From assembly GCF_028279465.1 (NCBI RefSeq), contig NZ_JANQNS010000003.1, positions 1 through 64,000 on the forward strand: a stretch of DNA of 64,000 nt, written 5' to 3'. The position numbers and the translations under genes were made by a program. The notes beneath the pieces are model-generated. The model searched no databases, was not told where the DNA came from, and saw only the letters and a program-made list of their open reading frames with translations. The DNA comes from Parasphingopyxis sp. GTDB taxonomy: Bacteria; Pseudomonadota; Alphaproteobacteria; Sphingomonadales; Sphingomonadaceae. This document shows, in pieces, positions 17,364 to 25,903 of this stretch (its first letter is position 1; each line of letters begins with the position of its first letter).

Positions 17364-18389
17364 ATGAAGGCCAATCGCGGCCAGATCAGCCGGGCGCTCG
17401 CGGCGCCAACGGCCGATATTCGCTTCTACCTGCTTTACGGCCCGGATCGATCCGGTTCGGAATCGCTCGCGGCCAGCCTAGCGGACGCGATGGGCGAGGA
17501 TGCCGAACGCGTCGATCTGACAGGCCCCGAACTCAAGTCCGACCCGGCGAAGCTGGCCGACGAGGCCGCGGCGATCTCCCTGTTCGGCGGCGCACGTTTT
17601 ATCCGGATCGATTCGGCCGGCGATGAGATTTTCGCGGCGGTTGAGGCGCTGCTCGAAGCGGAAACGGCCGGCAATCCGGTCGTGGCGATCGCCGGAGCCT
17701 TGCGGGCGACGAACAAGCTTGTGAAACTGGCGTTCGCCGACGAGGCCGCCATGGCCTTTGCCAGCTATGCGCCGGAAGGCCGCGACGCCGACCGGCTGGT
17801 GATCGAAATGGCGCAGGAAACCGGTCTGCAGATTGCGCCCGATGTCGCCGGGCGACTCGCGCGCGGATGTCATGGCGACCGAGCCATTCTCGGCAGCGAG
17901 CTCACCAAATTGGCGCTGTACCTAGACGCGGCACCCGACCGGCCCCGCCGTGTCGATCATGATGCGCTGGATGCGCTTGCGGCCAATAGCGACGAAGGCG
18001 ATCTGTCGCGGCTCGCCAATCTCGTGCTGTCGGGCGATCTGGCGGCGCTTGACCGGGAACTCACGCAACTCGCCAGCGAAGGCCTGACCGGCATTCCGCT
18101 GCTGCGCGCCGTGCTGCGCCGCCTGATGCTGCTGGCCAAGCTCCGCGCCGATGTCGAGCGGGGCAATAGCGCACAGTCGGTCATCGCCAAGGCCGGGCGC
18201 GCGATTTTCTGGAAAGACAAGGCGGTGGTCACGGACCAGCTCGAGCGGTGGCGCAGCGATGCGTTGGCGATCGCCATCAATCGCGCAAGCGATACCGAGC
18301 GCGCGCTGAAGAGTTCGGGTGGCCCCGGCCTGATCGCGGCAGACGAAGAGCTTTTCGCGATCGCCCGAAAGGCCCGATCCCTACGCTAA
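17364..18389 (+). CDS. holA: DNA polymerase III delta subunit
   Basis: This 341-residue protein matches HolA, the clamp-loader subunit that opens the beta sliding clamp. It starts with KANRGQISRALAAP and FYLLYGPDRSGSESLAASLA, the divergent P-loop-like region typical of delta. It continues with AISLFGGARFIRIDSAGDE and a helical C-terminal domain with LLRAVLRRLMLLAKLR. There is no Walker ATPase, as expected for delta. It abuts lptE with no gap and converges with parB over a short spacer. Confidence 0.92.
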   Translation: MKANRGQISRALAAPTADIRFYLLYGPDRSGSESLAASLADAMGEDAERVDLTGPELKSDPAKLADEAAAISLFGGARFIRIDSAGDEIFAAVEALLEAETAGNPVVAIAGALRATNKLVKLAFADEAAMAFASYAPEGRDADRLVIEMAQETGLQIAPDVAGRLARGCHGDRAILGSELTKLALYLDAAPDRPRRVDHDALDALAANSDEGDLSRLANLVLSGDLAALDRELTQLASEGLTGIPLLRAVLRRLMLLAKLRADVERGNSAQSVIAKAGRAIFWKDKAVVTDQLERWRSDALAIAINRASDTERALKSSGGPGLIAADEELFAIARKARSLR

Positions 18390-18400
18390 ATTACTGATTG

Positions 18401-19306
18401 TTAGATATTTTCTCCGGAAAGCCGCTGGCATATCAGATCGAGCTGGTCGAGCGATTTATACGCGATGCCGACGACGCCCGTTTTCCCGTTATAGTCGATG
18501 GCGACCTTGAGACCGATGGCATCGCTGAGCTGGCGTTCGAGCGCGACGATATCCGCATCGCGTTCTTTTGCAGCCTTGCGGGGCCGGTCGCCGCCGCCCG
18601 GCTTGGCGCGGCGCGCCAGCTCCTCCGCTTCGCGCACGGAAAGCCCCTGCGCGGCGATCAGCCGGGCCAGCGCTTCGGCATCGGGCGCGGAAATAATCGC
18701 CCGCGCATGGCCCATATCGAGTTCGCCGGACACGACCATCGCCCGCACGGCTTCGGGAAGATCCAGCAACCGCAAGAGATTGGCGACATGGCTGCGCGAT
18801 TTGTGCACGAGCCGGGCGAGCGCGGCCTGGCTGTGCCCGAAATCGTCGATCAGCCGCTTATAGGCTTCGGCTTCCTCGATCGCGTTCAGGTCTTCGCGCT
18901 GGATATTCTCGACCAGCGCGATCTCCAGCGTTTCGGCGTCGTCGAAGTCCCGGACGATGACCGGCACCTGATGCAGCTGCGCTTTTTGCGCGGCCCGCCA
19001 GCGCCGCTCGCCCGCTACGATCTGAAATCCCATGCCTTGCGGCCGGACCACAATGGGCTGGATCATGCCGCGCGCCTCGATCGAGCGCGCGAGCTCGCCC
19101 AGCGCCTCCTCGTCGAAATGCCGGCGCGGCTGATCGGGATGCGGCGCGATTTTGCCAACCGGCAGCATCTGGACGGCGCCCTCGTCCGGCGCGGCGTTGA
19201 CGGGGGCCTCTTTCTCGACCTCGCCCATCAGGGCCGAGAGGCCGCGACCCAACCCGCTCGGCCGCTTTTTGGCCGGCGCTTTTTTCGAAGATTTTCCGTT
19301 GCTCAT
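18401..19306 (-). CDS. parB: chromosome-partitioning protein ParB
   Basis: This 301-residue protein is the CTPase clamp that loads at parS and spreads along DNA. The N-terminus has the basic GLGRGLSALMGE motif that binds ParA. It is followed by PHPDQPRRHFDEEALGELA, the CTP-binding box GERRWRAAQKA, the ENIQREDLNAIEEAEAYKRL motif and a helix-turn-helix around HSQAALARLVHKSRSHVANL. The C-terminal part is the dimerisation helix. It lies 11 bases after parA in the usual rsmG-parA-parB order, with perfect parS sites nearby at 20676 and 22649. Confidence 0.97.
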   Translation of the reverse strand: MSNGKSSKKAPAKKRPSGLGRGLSALMGEVEKEAPVNAAPDEGAVQMLPVGKIAPHPDQPRRHFDEEALGELARSIEARGMIQPIVVRPQGMGFQIVAGERRWRAAQKAQLHQVPVIVRDFDDAETLEIALVENIQREDLNAIEEAEAYKRLIDDFGHSQAALARLVHKSRSHVANLLRLLDLPEAVRAMVVSGELDMGHARAIISAPDAEALARLIAAQGLSVREAEELARRAKPGGGDRPRKAAKERDADIVALERQLSDAIGLKVAIDYNGKTGVVGIAYKSLDQLDLICQRLSGENI

Positions 19307-19317
19307 GCTTATGTCTT

Positions 19318-20100
19318 TCAGGCGGCTGCCGCTTTTTTGGGCAAGCGGGCGATCGTTTCGCGCGCCAGCGCCATATAGGCTTCGGAGCCGGGGCAGCGAT
19401 AATCGTAGATCAGGGCCGGCATGCCATGGCTCGGCGCCTCGGACAGCCGCACATTGCGCGGAATGACGGTGTCGAACACAAGCTTGCCGAGCACGGCGCG
19501 CACATCCTCGGCCACCTGGCCCGACAGGTTATTGCGCCGATCATACATGGTCAGAACCACGCCGAAGATCGAAATATCCGGATTGAACCGCTCACGAACC
19601 CGCTCAACTGTCTGTAAAAGTTGGCTTAATCCTTCCAGTGCGAAAAATTCGCATTGCAGCGGCACGAGCAGCGACGGGGCTGCGACAAGCGCATTGATCG
19701 TGAGCAGGCCCAGCGATGGCGGACAGTCGATAAGGCAGATATCCCAACGCGAAGCGGGTGCGTCGGACAGCGCCCTATCGAGACGCTCGGTGCGCGCTTC
19801 ATAATCGACAAGCTCGATTTCGGCGCCGGACAGATCGACCGTTGCGGGTACGACATCAAGGCGCGGAACGCGGGACGCGGTCGCGGAGTCTTCCACAGTG
19901 GCCTGGCCGGTCAGCAGATCATAGCTCGACAGCGCGCGCTGCTCATGCGTGATTCCGAGACCGGTCGAGGCATTACCCTGGGGATCAAGGTCCAGAAGCA
20001 GCACCTTCCAACCCGAGGCCGCGAGCGCGGTTGCGAGATTAATCGCCGTCGTCGTCTTGCCCACACCGCCCTTCTGGTTGGCAATCGCGATGCGGATCAT
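19318..20100 (-). CDS. parA: chromosome-partitioning ATPase ParA
   Basis: This 260-residue deviant-Walker ATPase pulls ParB-parS complexes apart. The Walker A motif KGGVGKTT is at residues 10-17, with the signature lysine at residue 10. LLLDLDPQGNASTGLG is near 36-51 and the Walker B-type stretch CLIDCPPSLGLLTINAL follows. There is no N-terminal DNA-binding extension, which fits the chromosomal (Soj) type. The start overlaps the rsmG stop by 4 bases, so expression is coupled to rsmG. Confidence 0.97.
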   Translation of the reverse strand: MIRIAIANQKGGVGKTTTAINLATALAASGWKVLLLDLDPQGNASTGLGITHEQRALSSYDLLTGQATVEDSATASRVPRLDVVPATVDLSGAEIELVDYEARTERLDRALSDAPASRWDICLIDCPPSLGLLTINALVAAPSLLVPLQCEFFALEGLSQLLQTVERVRERFNPDISIFGVVLTMYDRRNNLSGQVAEDVRAVLGKLVFDTVIPRNVRLSEAPSHGMPALIYDYRCPGSEAYMALARETIARLPKKAAAA

Positions 20101-20735
20101 GAACGTCTCCTCGGCTTCACTTTATGCGCCACAATGATGAATGCGTCGCTATCGGTCAGACTCGGCTCAAGCGAGAAATCACCCTGCCATGTTCCGCGCG
20201 CCGCTTCCAGTTCTTCTTGCGCCCGCCGCCCCTTTGGCAGGATCCATTGCGTATGGGCATGCGAAAAGCGGTGCGCCAAGGCGAAAAGTTGAGGCAGCGC
20301 AGCAAAAGCCCGCGCCGTGATCACATCCATGGGCCGCGTCTCGACCCGCTCAAGCTTTCGACCCTCGACGCGCACGCGATGGCCGAGCTGCAAACGCTCG
20401 ATCGCGCTCTGCAGAAATTCGACGCGTCTTTTGCGGACCTCGACCAGCGTCATCGCCATATCGCCGATCAGTGCGAGGACTATGCCGGGCAATCCCGGCC
20501 CTGAACCCAGGTCGATCCAACGGCCCGAGCGCAATGCAGGGTCGGCGAGCATCAGCAGTTGCGCAGAGTCGCGTAAATGGCGCTCCCACACGATCTCCAT
20601 CGTCGACTTGGCGATGAGATTCTGATTGCGGGACTCGACTTCCAACAGGGATACGAAAAGGTCCAGCTTTTCGAATGTTTCACGTGAAACATCGAGCTCT
20701 TCGGCGAGCCATTGGCGGACGGCGCGTTCGTCCAT
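20097..20735 (-). CDS. rsmG: 16S rRNA m7G527 methyltransferase RsmG (GidB)
   Basis: This 212-residue class I methyltransferase modifies G527 of 16S rRNA; loss in many bacteria gives low-level streptomycin resistance. The SAM-binding core is WIDLGSGPGLPGIVLALIGD, with TLVEVRKRRVEFLQSAI next. It also has the conserved RAFAALPQLFALA region. The first residues carry VSRETFEKLD, whose codons contain a perfect parS site. It starts 4 bases after the mnmG stop and overlaps parA by 4 bases. Confidence 0.95.
   Translation of the reverse strand: MDERAVRQWLAEELDVSRETFEKLDLFVSLLEVESRNQNLIAKSTMEIVWERHLRDSAQLLMLADPALRSGRWIDLGSGPGLPGIVLALIGDMAMTLVEVRKRRVEFLQSAIERLQLGHRVRVEGRKLERVETRPMDVITARAFAALPQLFALAHRFSHAHTQWILPKGRRAQEELEAARGTWQGDFSLEPSLTDSDAFIIVAHKVKPRRRS
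20676..20691. other. parS site 1 (inside rsmG)
   Basis: Perfect 16-bp palindrome TGTTTCACGTGAAACA, identical to the widely conserved ParB binding site. It lies within the first codons of rsmG, a common place in bacteria with this gene order, about 10 kb from the proposed origin and 0.6 kb from parA. Confidence 0.95.
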
Positions 20736-20739
20736 GCGG

Positions 20740-22611
20740 TCACGCAGCGCGTTGACGCGTATGGACCAATATGGCGGCCAAGGCGGCCGGCGTTATCCCG
20801 CGAATACGCACCGCTTCAGCGAGCGTCGACGGGCGCGCCATTTCCAGCCGCTCGACCATCTCATTGGATAGGCCGGCGATATCGCGATAGCGGAGACCCT
20901 GCGGTATCCGGATATTTTCGTCCGTGCCGAGCCGCGCAACTTCGGCAGCCTGCCGCTCCAGATAGGGCGCGTAGCGGATATCTTCGATGACCTCGCTCAC
21001 GACATCGTCATCATGCGCTGCGCAGCCCGGCGCCAGCGCCTTGATGCCCACAACATTGGCGCCCGGCAGTGTGAGCCAATCGGCCAGCGACCGGGTTTCG
21101 CGATGCTGCCCAACCGCTATGCCGGCATCCTCGGCCTGTGCCGCCGTTACTGATTGCTCCATCGCGACTCTGACGTCATGGAGCTGCGTATTGCGGCGCG
21201 CGATCACGGCCTTATGGGCATCGCCGAGACAGTTCCATGTCAGCGCCTTTTCGCTGAGTCGCGTCGCCGCGTTGTCCGCGCGCAGACGCAGCCGATATTC
21301 GGCACGCGCGGTCAACATCCGATAGGGCTCGGTGACACCCTGCAGGACGAGATCGTCGATCATCACCCCGATATAGCTGGTCTCGCGATCGAAGGTTGCG
21401 ACGGATTCACCGCGCGCGAACCGGGCCGCATTGATGCCCGCAACCAAGCCCTGCGCCGCCGCTTCCTCATAGCCGGTCGTGCCATTGATCTGCCCGGCAA
21501 GATACAGGCCCGGCATCGATCGTACTCCGAGATCATGCCCGAGAATGCGCGGATCGACATGATCATATTCCACCGCATAGCCGAGCTGCGCGATCTCGAC
21601 CTTTTCGAGACCCGCGATCGTGCGCAGAAAATCGCGCTGCACATCGGCCGGCAAGGATGTCGAGATGCCGTTGGGATAGACCGCCGGGTCGTCCAAGCCC
21701 TCGGGCTCGAGAAAAATCTGATGCCCGTCGCGATCGCCGAAGCGATGGATTTTATCCTCGATAGACGGGCAGTAGCGCGGACCTTCGCCCTGGATCTCGC
21801 CAGAGAAAAGCGGCGACCTGTCGAGCGCGTTCCGGATGATGTCATGGGTTCGCCGGTTGGTCCGCGTAATCGCACAGAATAGCGCCGGATTCCGCCGCTC
21901 CTCGGTCCGCAGCGCCATCGTCCAGCCATCCTCATCCGATGGTTGAACATCGAGAGCCGCCCAATCGATCGTGCGCCCGTCGAGCCGCGGCGGCGTCCCG
22001 GTCTTCAACCGCGCCATTGGCAGTTTCGCCGCATAAAGCTGTTCCGCCAGCGCCGTCGCTGCCCGCTCACCAACGCGCCCGCCCGCTTCGTTTTCGAGGC
22101 CGAAATGCAGTTTCGCGCCCAAAAAGGTACCGGTCGCGAGAATGACGGATGTGCCCGCGAGAGTCTGATGACCGTCTACGACAAGCCCACGCACGGTCCG
22201 TCCGTTTTCCGCCAGATCGAGTGCCGTGGCTTCCGCTTCGACGATATCGAGCAGCGGTGTCTCATTCAGCATCTCATGGATCGCGGCCCGGTAGAGTTTG
22301 CGGTCCGCCTGAATGCGCGGCCCGCGCACTGCCGCGCCCTTGCTGCGGTTGAGCATCCGATAATGGATGGCGGCCGCATCAGATGCGCGGCCGATCAGGC
22401 CGTCAAACGCATCGACTTCGCGTACGAGATGGCCCTTGCCCAATCCTCCAATTGCGGGATTGCAGGACATGGCGCCGATCATATCCTTGCGCATCGAAAC
22501 GAGTGCCGTGCGCGCGCCAACCCGCGCCGCAGCGGCAGCCGCCTCACAGCCGGCATGGCCGCCGCCCACGACAATCACGTCATAGCGCTCAGGAATCGCG
22601 TTTTTCGCCAT
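20740..22611 (-). CDS. mnmG: tRNA U34 carboxymethylaminomethyl-modification enzyme MnmG (GidA)
   Basis: This 623-residue FAD protein works with MnmE to install cmnm5 (or nm5) groups on wobble uridine of tRNAs. The N-terminal FAD fold has GGGHAGCEAA at residues 16-25, and the signature blocks SCNPAIGGLGKGH and GTPPRLDGRTIDW are present. A later LAGQINGTTGYEEAAAQGL block and the C-terminal helical MnmE-binding domain (GLSNEMVERLEMARP) are also visible. The length is standard. It is followed at 4 bases by rsmG; mnmE lies upstream, separated by a gap that carries the second parS site. Confidence 0.97.
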   Translation of the reverse strand: MAKNAIPERYDVIVVGGGHAGCEAAAAAARVGARTALVSMRKDMIGAMSCNPAIGGLGKGHLVREVDAFDGLIGRASDAAAIHYRMLNRSKGAAVRGPRIQADRKLYRAAIHEMLNETPLLDIVEAEATALDLAENGRTVRGLVVDGHQTLAGTSVILATGTFLGAKLHFGLENEAGGRVGERAATALAEQLYAAKLPMARLKTGTPPRLDGRTIDWAALDVQPSDEDGWTMALRTEERRNPALFCAITRTNRRTHDIIRNALDRSPLFSGEIQGEGPRYCPSIEDKIHRFGDRDGHQIFLEPEGLDDPAVYPNGISTSLPADVQRDFLRTIAGLEKVEIAQLGYAVEYDHVDPRILGHDLGVRSMPGLYLAGQINGTTGYEEAAAQGLVAGINAARFARGESVATFDRETSYIGVMIDDLVLQGVTEPYRMLTARAEYRLRLRADNAATRLSEKALTWNCLGDAHKAVIARRNTQLHDVRVAMEQSVTAAQAEDAGIAVGQHRETRSLADWLTLPGANVVGIKALAPGCAAHDDDVVSEVIEDIRYAPYLERQAAEVARLGTDENIRIPQGLRYRDIAGLSNEMVERLEMARPSTLAEAVRIRGITPAALAAILVHTRQRAA

Positions 22612-22648
22612 GGCGCGCCTGTATCAGCGCGTCGCACGGACTCCAAGA

Positions 22649-22664
22649 TGTTTCACGTGAAACA
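22649..22664. other. parS site 2 (mnmE-mnmG gap)
   Basis: A second perfect copy of TGTTTCACGTGAAACA, located in the 57-base gap between mnmE and mnmG, 1973 bp from site 1. Two sites this close in the parAB neighbourhood form the ParB loading zone. No other copy was found in the window by eye. Confidence 0.95.
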
Positions 22665-22668
22665 GGAC

Positions 22669-23973
22669 TCACTTGCCAATGCAGAACCGCCCGAACAGCG
22701 CATCGAGCATATCCTCGACGCCGCCACGGCCCGTCAATCGATCAAGCACAGCGCGCGCCTGGCGGAGCGTCTCTACCAGAACAACCCAATCGCCCGGCGC
22801 AGCGGTCGCCAAAAGCCCCGCCGCCTCCCGAAGCGCCTGTCGTTGCCGCTGGTAAAGCGCAATCTGGCCTTGCTGCGGCAATAGCGCCCGCGCCCTTTGC
22901 AACAACTCGCTCCGCAATTGATCCATGCCCTCGCCGGTTTTCGCGGAGATCGTGATTATCCCGGGATCGCTGCTTTCCGACCGCCCCTGCTCGTCTACAC
23001 GCGGGTGAAGCTTCAGCACATTGCCCTGGGAAGGCGCCTCACCCGCATCGCCAAGCCACAGGATGATATCGGCCTGCTCCGAGGTCGATATCGCCCGTTT
23101 GACACCCTCGTCTTCGATGGCGTCCCCGCTGTCCCGCAACCCGGCCGTATCGCTGAACAGAAACGCGATACCGTCAATCTCGACCGGCGCCTCGATCACG
23201 TCGCGCGTGGTCCCCGCCGTCGCCGAGACAATCGCCGCCTCGCGCGCGATCAGCGCGTTGAACAAAGTCGACTTGCCGGCATTGGGTGGGCCGGCTAGCG
23301 CAACCCGCACGCCATCCCGTATTCGCTCGGCCGGCGGCCGTTCCAGTAGCTCCAAAATTTCATTGTGAACGCTCTGCGCCTGCTCCAGCGCAAAACGCTC
23401 GTCACCCTCTTCGACATCCCCTTCGTCCGAGAAGTTGAGGACGGCCTCGAGCCGCGCCTCCGCCATCAGCAATGCCTCGCGCCAAGCGGCAATATGTCGC
23501 GCCAATCCGCCCTCGGCCATCGCCAGTGCCTGGCGCCGCTGGCTCTCGGTCTCGGCCGCGAGCAAATCGCCCAGACCTTCGACCGCGGAGAGGTCCATCC
23601 GCTGATTCAAAAAAGCTCTGCGCGTGAATTCCCCGGCTTCGGCGACGCGCAAACCCGGCATATTTCCCAAAACATTCAGTAATTTAGCGGCAACCGCCTT
23701 GCTACCATGAACGTGAAATTCGGCCAGATCTTCGCCGGTCGCGCTGTCCGGTCCGGGAAACCACAAAACAAGACCGCGGTCGATCGGTTCGCCATCCGCC
23801 GGATCGCGCAAGAGTGTCAGCGACGCCCGGCGCGGCTCCGGCAAACGCCCGCTAAGCGTTTCGAGCGCCGGTCCGCTCTTCGGGCCGCTAACCCGGATAA
23901 CGGCTATCGCGCTCGGCAGCCCGGCCGTCGACAGCGCAAAGATCGTCGCGCTGTCGTCCCCGGCTACCGCCAT
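22669..23973 (-). CDS. mnmE: tRNA modification GTPase MnmE (TrmE)
   Basis: A 434-residue GTPase, the MnmG partner. The N-terminal folate-binding domain has DTIFALSTAGLPSAIAVIRV-like residues (SATIFALSTAGLPSAIAV). The G domain has GPPNAGKST (G1) near 222-230, TAGTTRD (G2) and DTAGLRDS (G3). The C-terminus ends with the family-invariant CIGK. It closes the 57-base gap with parS site 2; the upstream side is the DUF6489 gene, 10 bases away. The set mnmE-mnmG-rsmG-parA-parB is the classical origin-proximal cluster. Confidence 0.97.
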   Translation of the reverse strand: MAVAGDDSATIFALSTAGLPSAIAVIRVSGPKSGPALETLSGRLPEPRRASLTLLRDPADGEPIDRGLVLWFPGPDSATGEDLAEFHVHGSKAVAAKLLNVLGNMPGLRVAEAGEFTRRAFLNQRMDLSAVEGLGDLLAAETESQRRQALAMAEGGLARHIAAWREALLMAEARLEAVLNFSDEGDVEEGDERFALEQAQSVHNEILELLERPPAERIRDGVRVALAGPPNAGKSTLFNALIAREAAIVSATAGTTRDVIEAPVEIDGIAFLFSDTAGLRDSGDAIEDEGVKRAISTSEQADIILWLGDAGEAPSQGNVLKLHPRVDEQGRSESSDPGIITISAKTGEGMDQLRSELLQRARALLPQQGQIALYQRQRQALREAAGLLATAAPGDWVVLVETLRQARAVLDRLTGRGGVEDMLDALFGRFCIGK

Positions 23974-23983
23974 GGCGGCCGGA

Positions 23984-24217
23984 TCACTTTTTCGTCCCGC
24001 TGATCTGATCGAAGAAGCGTGTCCACATCGAGAGTCCGGCCTCGCTCATCGGCCCCCAGCTGCGCATGAGCTTTTCGATCGTGTCCGGTGTAATCCCCTC
24101 CTCCATCGTCTCCTTCATCCTGTCGAGATAGAGATCGTGGACCGGAGTCAGGTCGGGAAGCCCGAGAAAGCGGCGGGCTTCTTCGGGCGAACAATCGACA
24201 TCGACGGTGACTTTCAT
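23984..24217 (-). CDS. DUF6489-family small protein
   Basis: This 77-residue protein has the pattern MKVTVDVDCSPEEARRFLGL, then PVHDLYLDRMKETM, SWGPMSEAGLSMWTRFFDQI. It is recognised as the alphaproteobacterial DUF6489 family, of unknown function; an Ala/Arg-rich helical, membrane-peripheral character with a Trp-rich C-terminus is visible, resembling granule-associated (phasin-like) proteins, though this is only a resemblance. ATG 24217 gives the conserved start; the longer frame to 24274 has no family support. It is just upstream of mnmE and probably co-transcribed with it. Confidence 0.8.
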   Translation of the reverse strand: MKVTVDVDCSPEEARRFLGLPDLTPVHDLYLDRMKETMEEGITPDTIEKLMRSWGPMSEAGLSMWTRFFDQISGTKK

Positions 24218-24254
24218 GCGCGGACTCCTCAAAATGCTGGCCTTTCCATAGGCA

Positions 24255-24749
24255 ATGCGCGAAACCGCGTCCATGACCTGTCATATTATCGCAAGCCCGA
24301 TCGGGGCGATCTCGATTTCCGCCAGCGGCGATGCGCTGGTTTCGGTCGATATGCTCGGCGCCTCGGCAAAACCCGATACCAGCGATCATCCGCTGCTGCG
24401 GGAAGCACGCAAGCAAATCGACGCCTATTTCGCCGGCGCGCTCCGGCAGTTCGATCTGCCGCTGGAACCGGCATCGACGGCGCGCGGCAATGAGTTGCGC
24501 CAGGCCGTCATGGCGATCCCCTATGGCGAAACGCAAAGCTATGGCGAGGTGGCGCGGCGCACCGGTTCGGGGCCGCGCGCCATCGGCCGCGTGTGCAGCC
24601 ACAATCCGCTGCCGTTGATCGTTCCCTGCCATCGGGTCGTCGCCGCAGGCGGTAAAATCGGGTATTATTCGGGCGGGGACGGTATACCGACCAAGCGATT
24701 CCTTTTGACGCATGAGAACAAGCAGGAGGCCGGCCAATGGGCAGCATGA
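24255..24749 (+). CDS. ogt: methylated-DNA-protein cysteine methyltransferase (Ogt/AGT)
   Basis: About 164 residues. The suicide enzyme removes O6-alkyl groups from guanine onto its own cysteine. The active site is IVPCHRVV with Cys near residue 125. The preceding helix-turn-helix is YGETQSYGEVARRTGSGPRAIG, and the conserved NPLPLIVPCH asparagine hinge is present. ATG 24273 could be the true start, since the conserved SPIGAISI strand lies 14 residues from ATG 24255. It starts an operon with the dienelactone-hydrolase gene, overlapping its start by 13 bases, and is divergent from the DUF6489 gene. Confidence 0.9.
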   Translation: MRETASMTCHIIASPIGAISISASGDALVSVDMLGASAKPDTSDHPLLREARKQIDAYFAGALRQFDLPLEPASTARGNELRQAVMAIPYGETQSYGEVARRTGSGPRAIGRVCSHNPLPLIVPCHRVVAAGGKIGYYSGGDGIPTKRFLLTHENKQEAGQWAA

Positions 24750-25444
24750 TTACCATTCCGACGCTAAGCGGAGACGAAAGCTTTCCCGTCTATCGCGCAG
24801 CGCCGAACGGCGACGCCAAGGCGGCGATTATCGTCATTCAGGAGATTTTCGGCGTAAATCCGGGCATTCGCGCGAAATGCGACCATTGGGCCGCGCATGG
24901 CTATCTCGCGCTGGCGCCCGATCTCTTCTGGCGGATCAACAGCGATACGGATCTCGACCCCGATGTCGAAGCCGAATTCCAGGAAGCGCTCGACCTCATG
25001 GGTAAGTTCGATCAGGATCAGGGCGTCCGCGATATCGAAGCGACGATCCATGCGGCGCGCGAAGAGATTGGTGGCGAGAGCCGCGCCAAGGTCGGATGCG
25101 TCGGCTATTGCCTGGGCGGCCGGCTCGCTTTCATGACCGCCGCGCGCACGGATATCGACGCCAGCGTCGGCTATTATGGTGTGGGCATCGACGGGCTGCT
25201 CGGCGAGAAAAACGCGATTGCGCATCCCGTCTTGCTGCACATCCCGACCGCCGACGGCTTCGTCCCCGCCGAGGCCCAGGCCGCCATGCACGAAGGCCTG
25301 GATGAACACCCGAAGGTTACGCTGCATGACTATGACGGGCTAGATCATGGCTTTGCGACCGAGTTTGGCGATCGCCGGGATGACGAAGCGGCCAAACTGG
25401 CGGATAGCCGGACCGAAGCCTTTTTTGCCGAGCATCTCGGATGA
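24737..25444 (+). CDS. dienelactone hydrolase-family protein
   Basis: This 235-residue alpha/beta hydrolase has an N-terminal KAAIIVIQEIFGVNPGIR region in which the Glu is the family's activator. The nucleophile elbow GYCLGG has Cys near residue 125, followed by an Asp and the LDHGFAT histidine motif near 201. The Cys-His-Asp triad is the signature of dienelactone hydrolase (chlorocatechol pathway), but chromosomal copies act on unknown carboxylic esters. Start ATG 24737 has AGGAGG 8-13 bases upstream; ATG 24746 would give a classic ATGA overlap. The NTF2-like gene overlaps its stop. Confidence 0.88.
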   Translation: MGSMITIPTLSGDESFPVYRAAPNGDAKAAIIVIQEIFGVNPGIRAKCDHWAAHGYLALAPDLFWRINSDTDLDPDVEAEFQEALDLMGKFDQDQGVRDIEATIHAAREEIGGESRAKVGCVGYCLGGRLAFMTAARTDIDASVGYYGVGIDGLLGEKNAIAHPVLLHIPTADGFVPAEAQAAMHEGLDEHPKVTLHDYDGLDHGFATEFGDRRDDEAAKLADSRTEAFFAEHLG

Positions 25445-25839
25445 CAAGCGATCCGCGACTGCAGCGCTGGTTCGATCATATGGAGGGCGACCGGAGCGCG
25501 GAAAGCCTCCGCCCGCTACTTGCCGACAATGCGACCTTCCACTCGCCCGTCGTCCACACGCCGCAACGCGGCATCGATCTTACGCTCGCCTATCTGACGG
25601 CCGCCGACACCGTGTTCGGTAATGGCAGTTTCGAATATGTCCGGACGCTCGTCGATGGCGACAATGCGATGCTGGAGTTCACCGCCGAGATCGACGGTAT
25701 TCACATCAATGGCATCGACCTTATCCATTGGAATGCGAACGGCCAGATCGACGATTTCAAGGTCATGGTGCGGCCATTGAAGGCGATCAACATGCTCTGG
25801 AAGATGATGGGTGCGCAGCTCGAAAAACAGGCCGGCTAG
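25441..25839 (+). CDS. NTF2/SnoaL-like fold protein
   Basis: About 132 residues of the cone-shaped NTF2-like fold: helix LQRWFDHMEGDRSAESLRPL, DNATFHSPVVHTPQRG, then strands EYVRTLVDGDNAMLEFTAE and GIHINGIDLIHWNANGQIDD, ending FKVMVRPLKAINMLW. Such proteins are often small-molecule isomerases or hydrolases, or serve as ligand pockets; no catalytic dyad can be assigned by eye. It overlaps the dienelactone-hydrolase gene by 4 bases (ATGA), so it is part of the ogt operon and may act on the same product. Confidence 0.8.
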   Translation: MTSDPRLQRWFDHMEGDRSAESLRPLLADNATFHSPVVHTPQRGIDLTLAYLTAADTVFGNGSFEYVRTLVDGDNAMLEFTAEIDGIHINGIDLIHWNANGQIDDFKVMVRPLKAINMLWKMMGAQLEKQAG

Positions 25840-25903
25840 GCATTAACCCTCTTTCTTGAAACGAATTTTACCGTAAGGGCGCCGCCTGCGCTACGGTGCG
25901 GCG

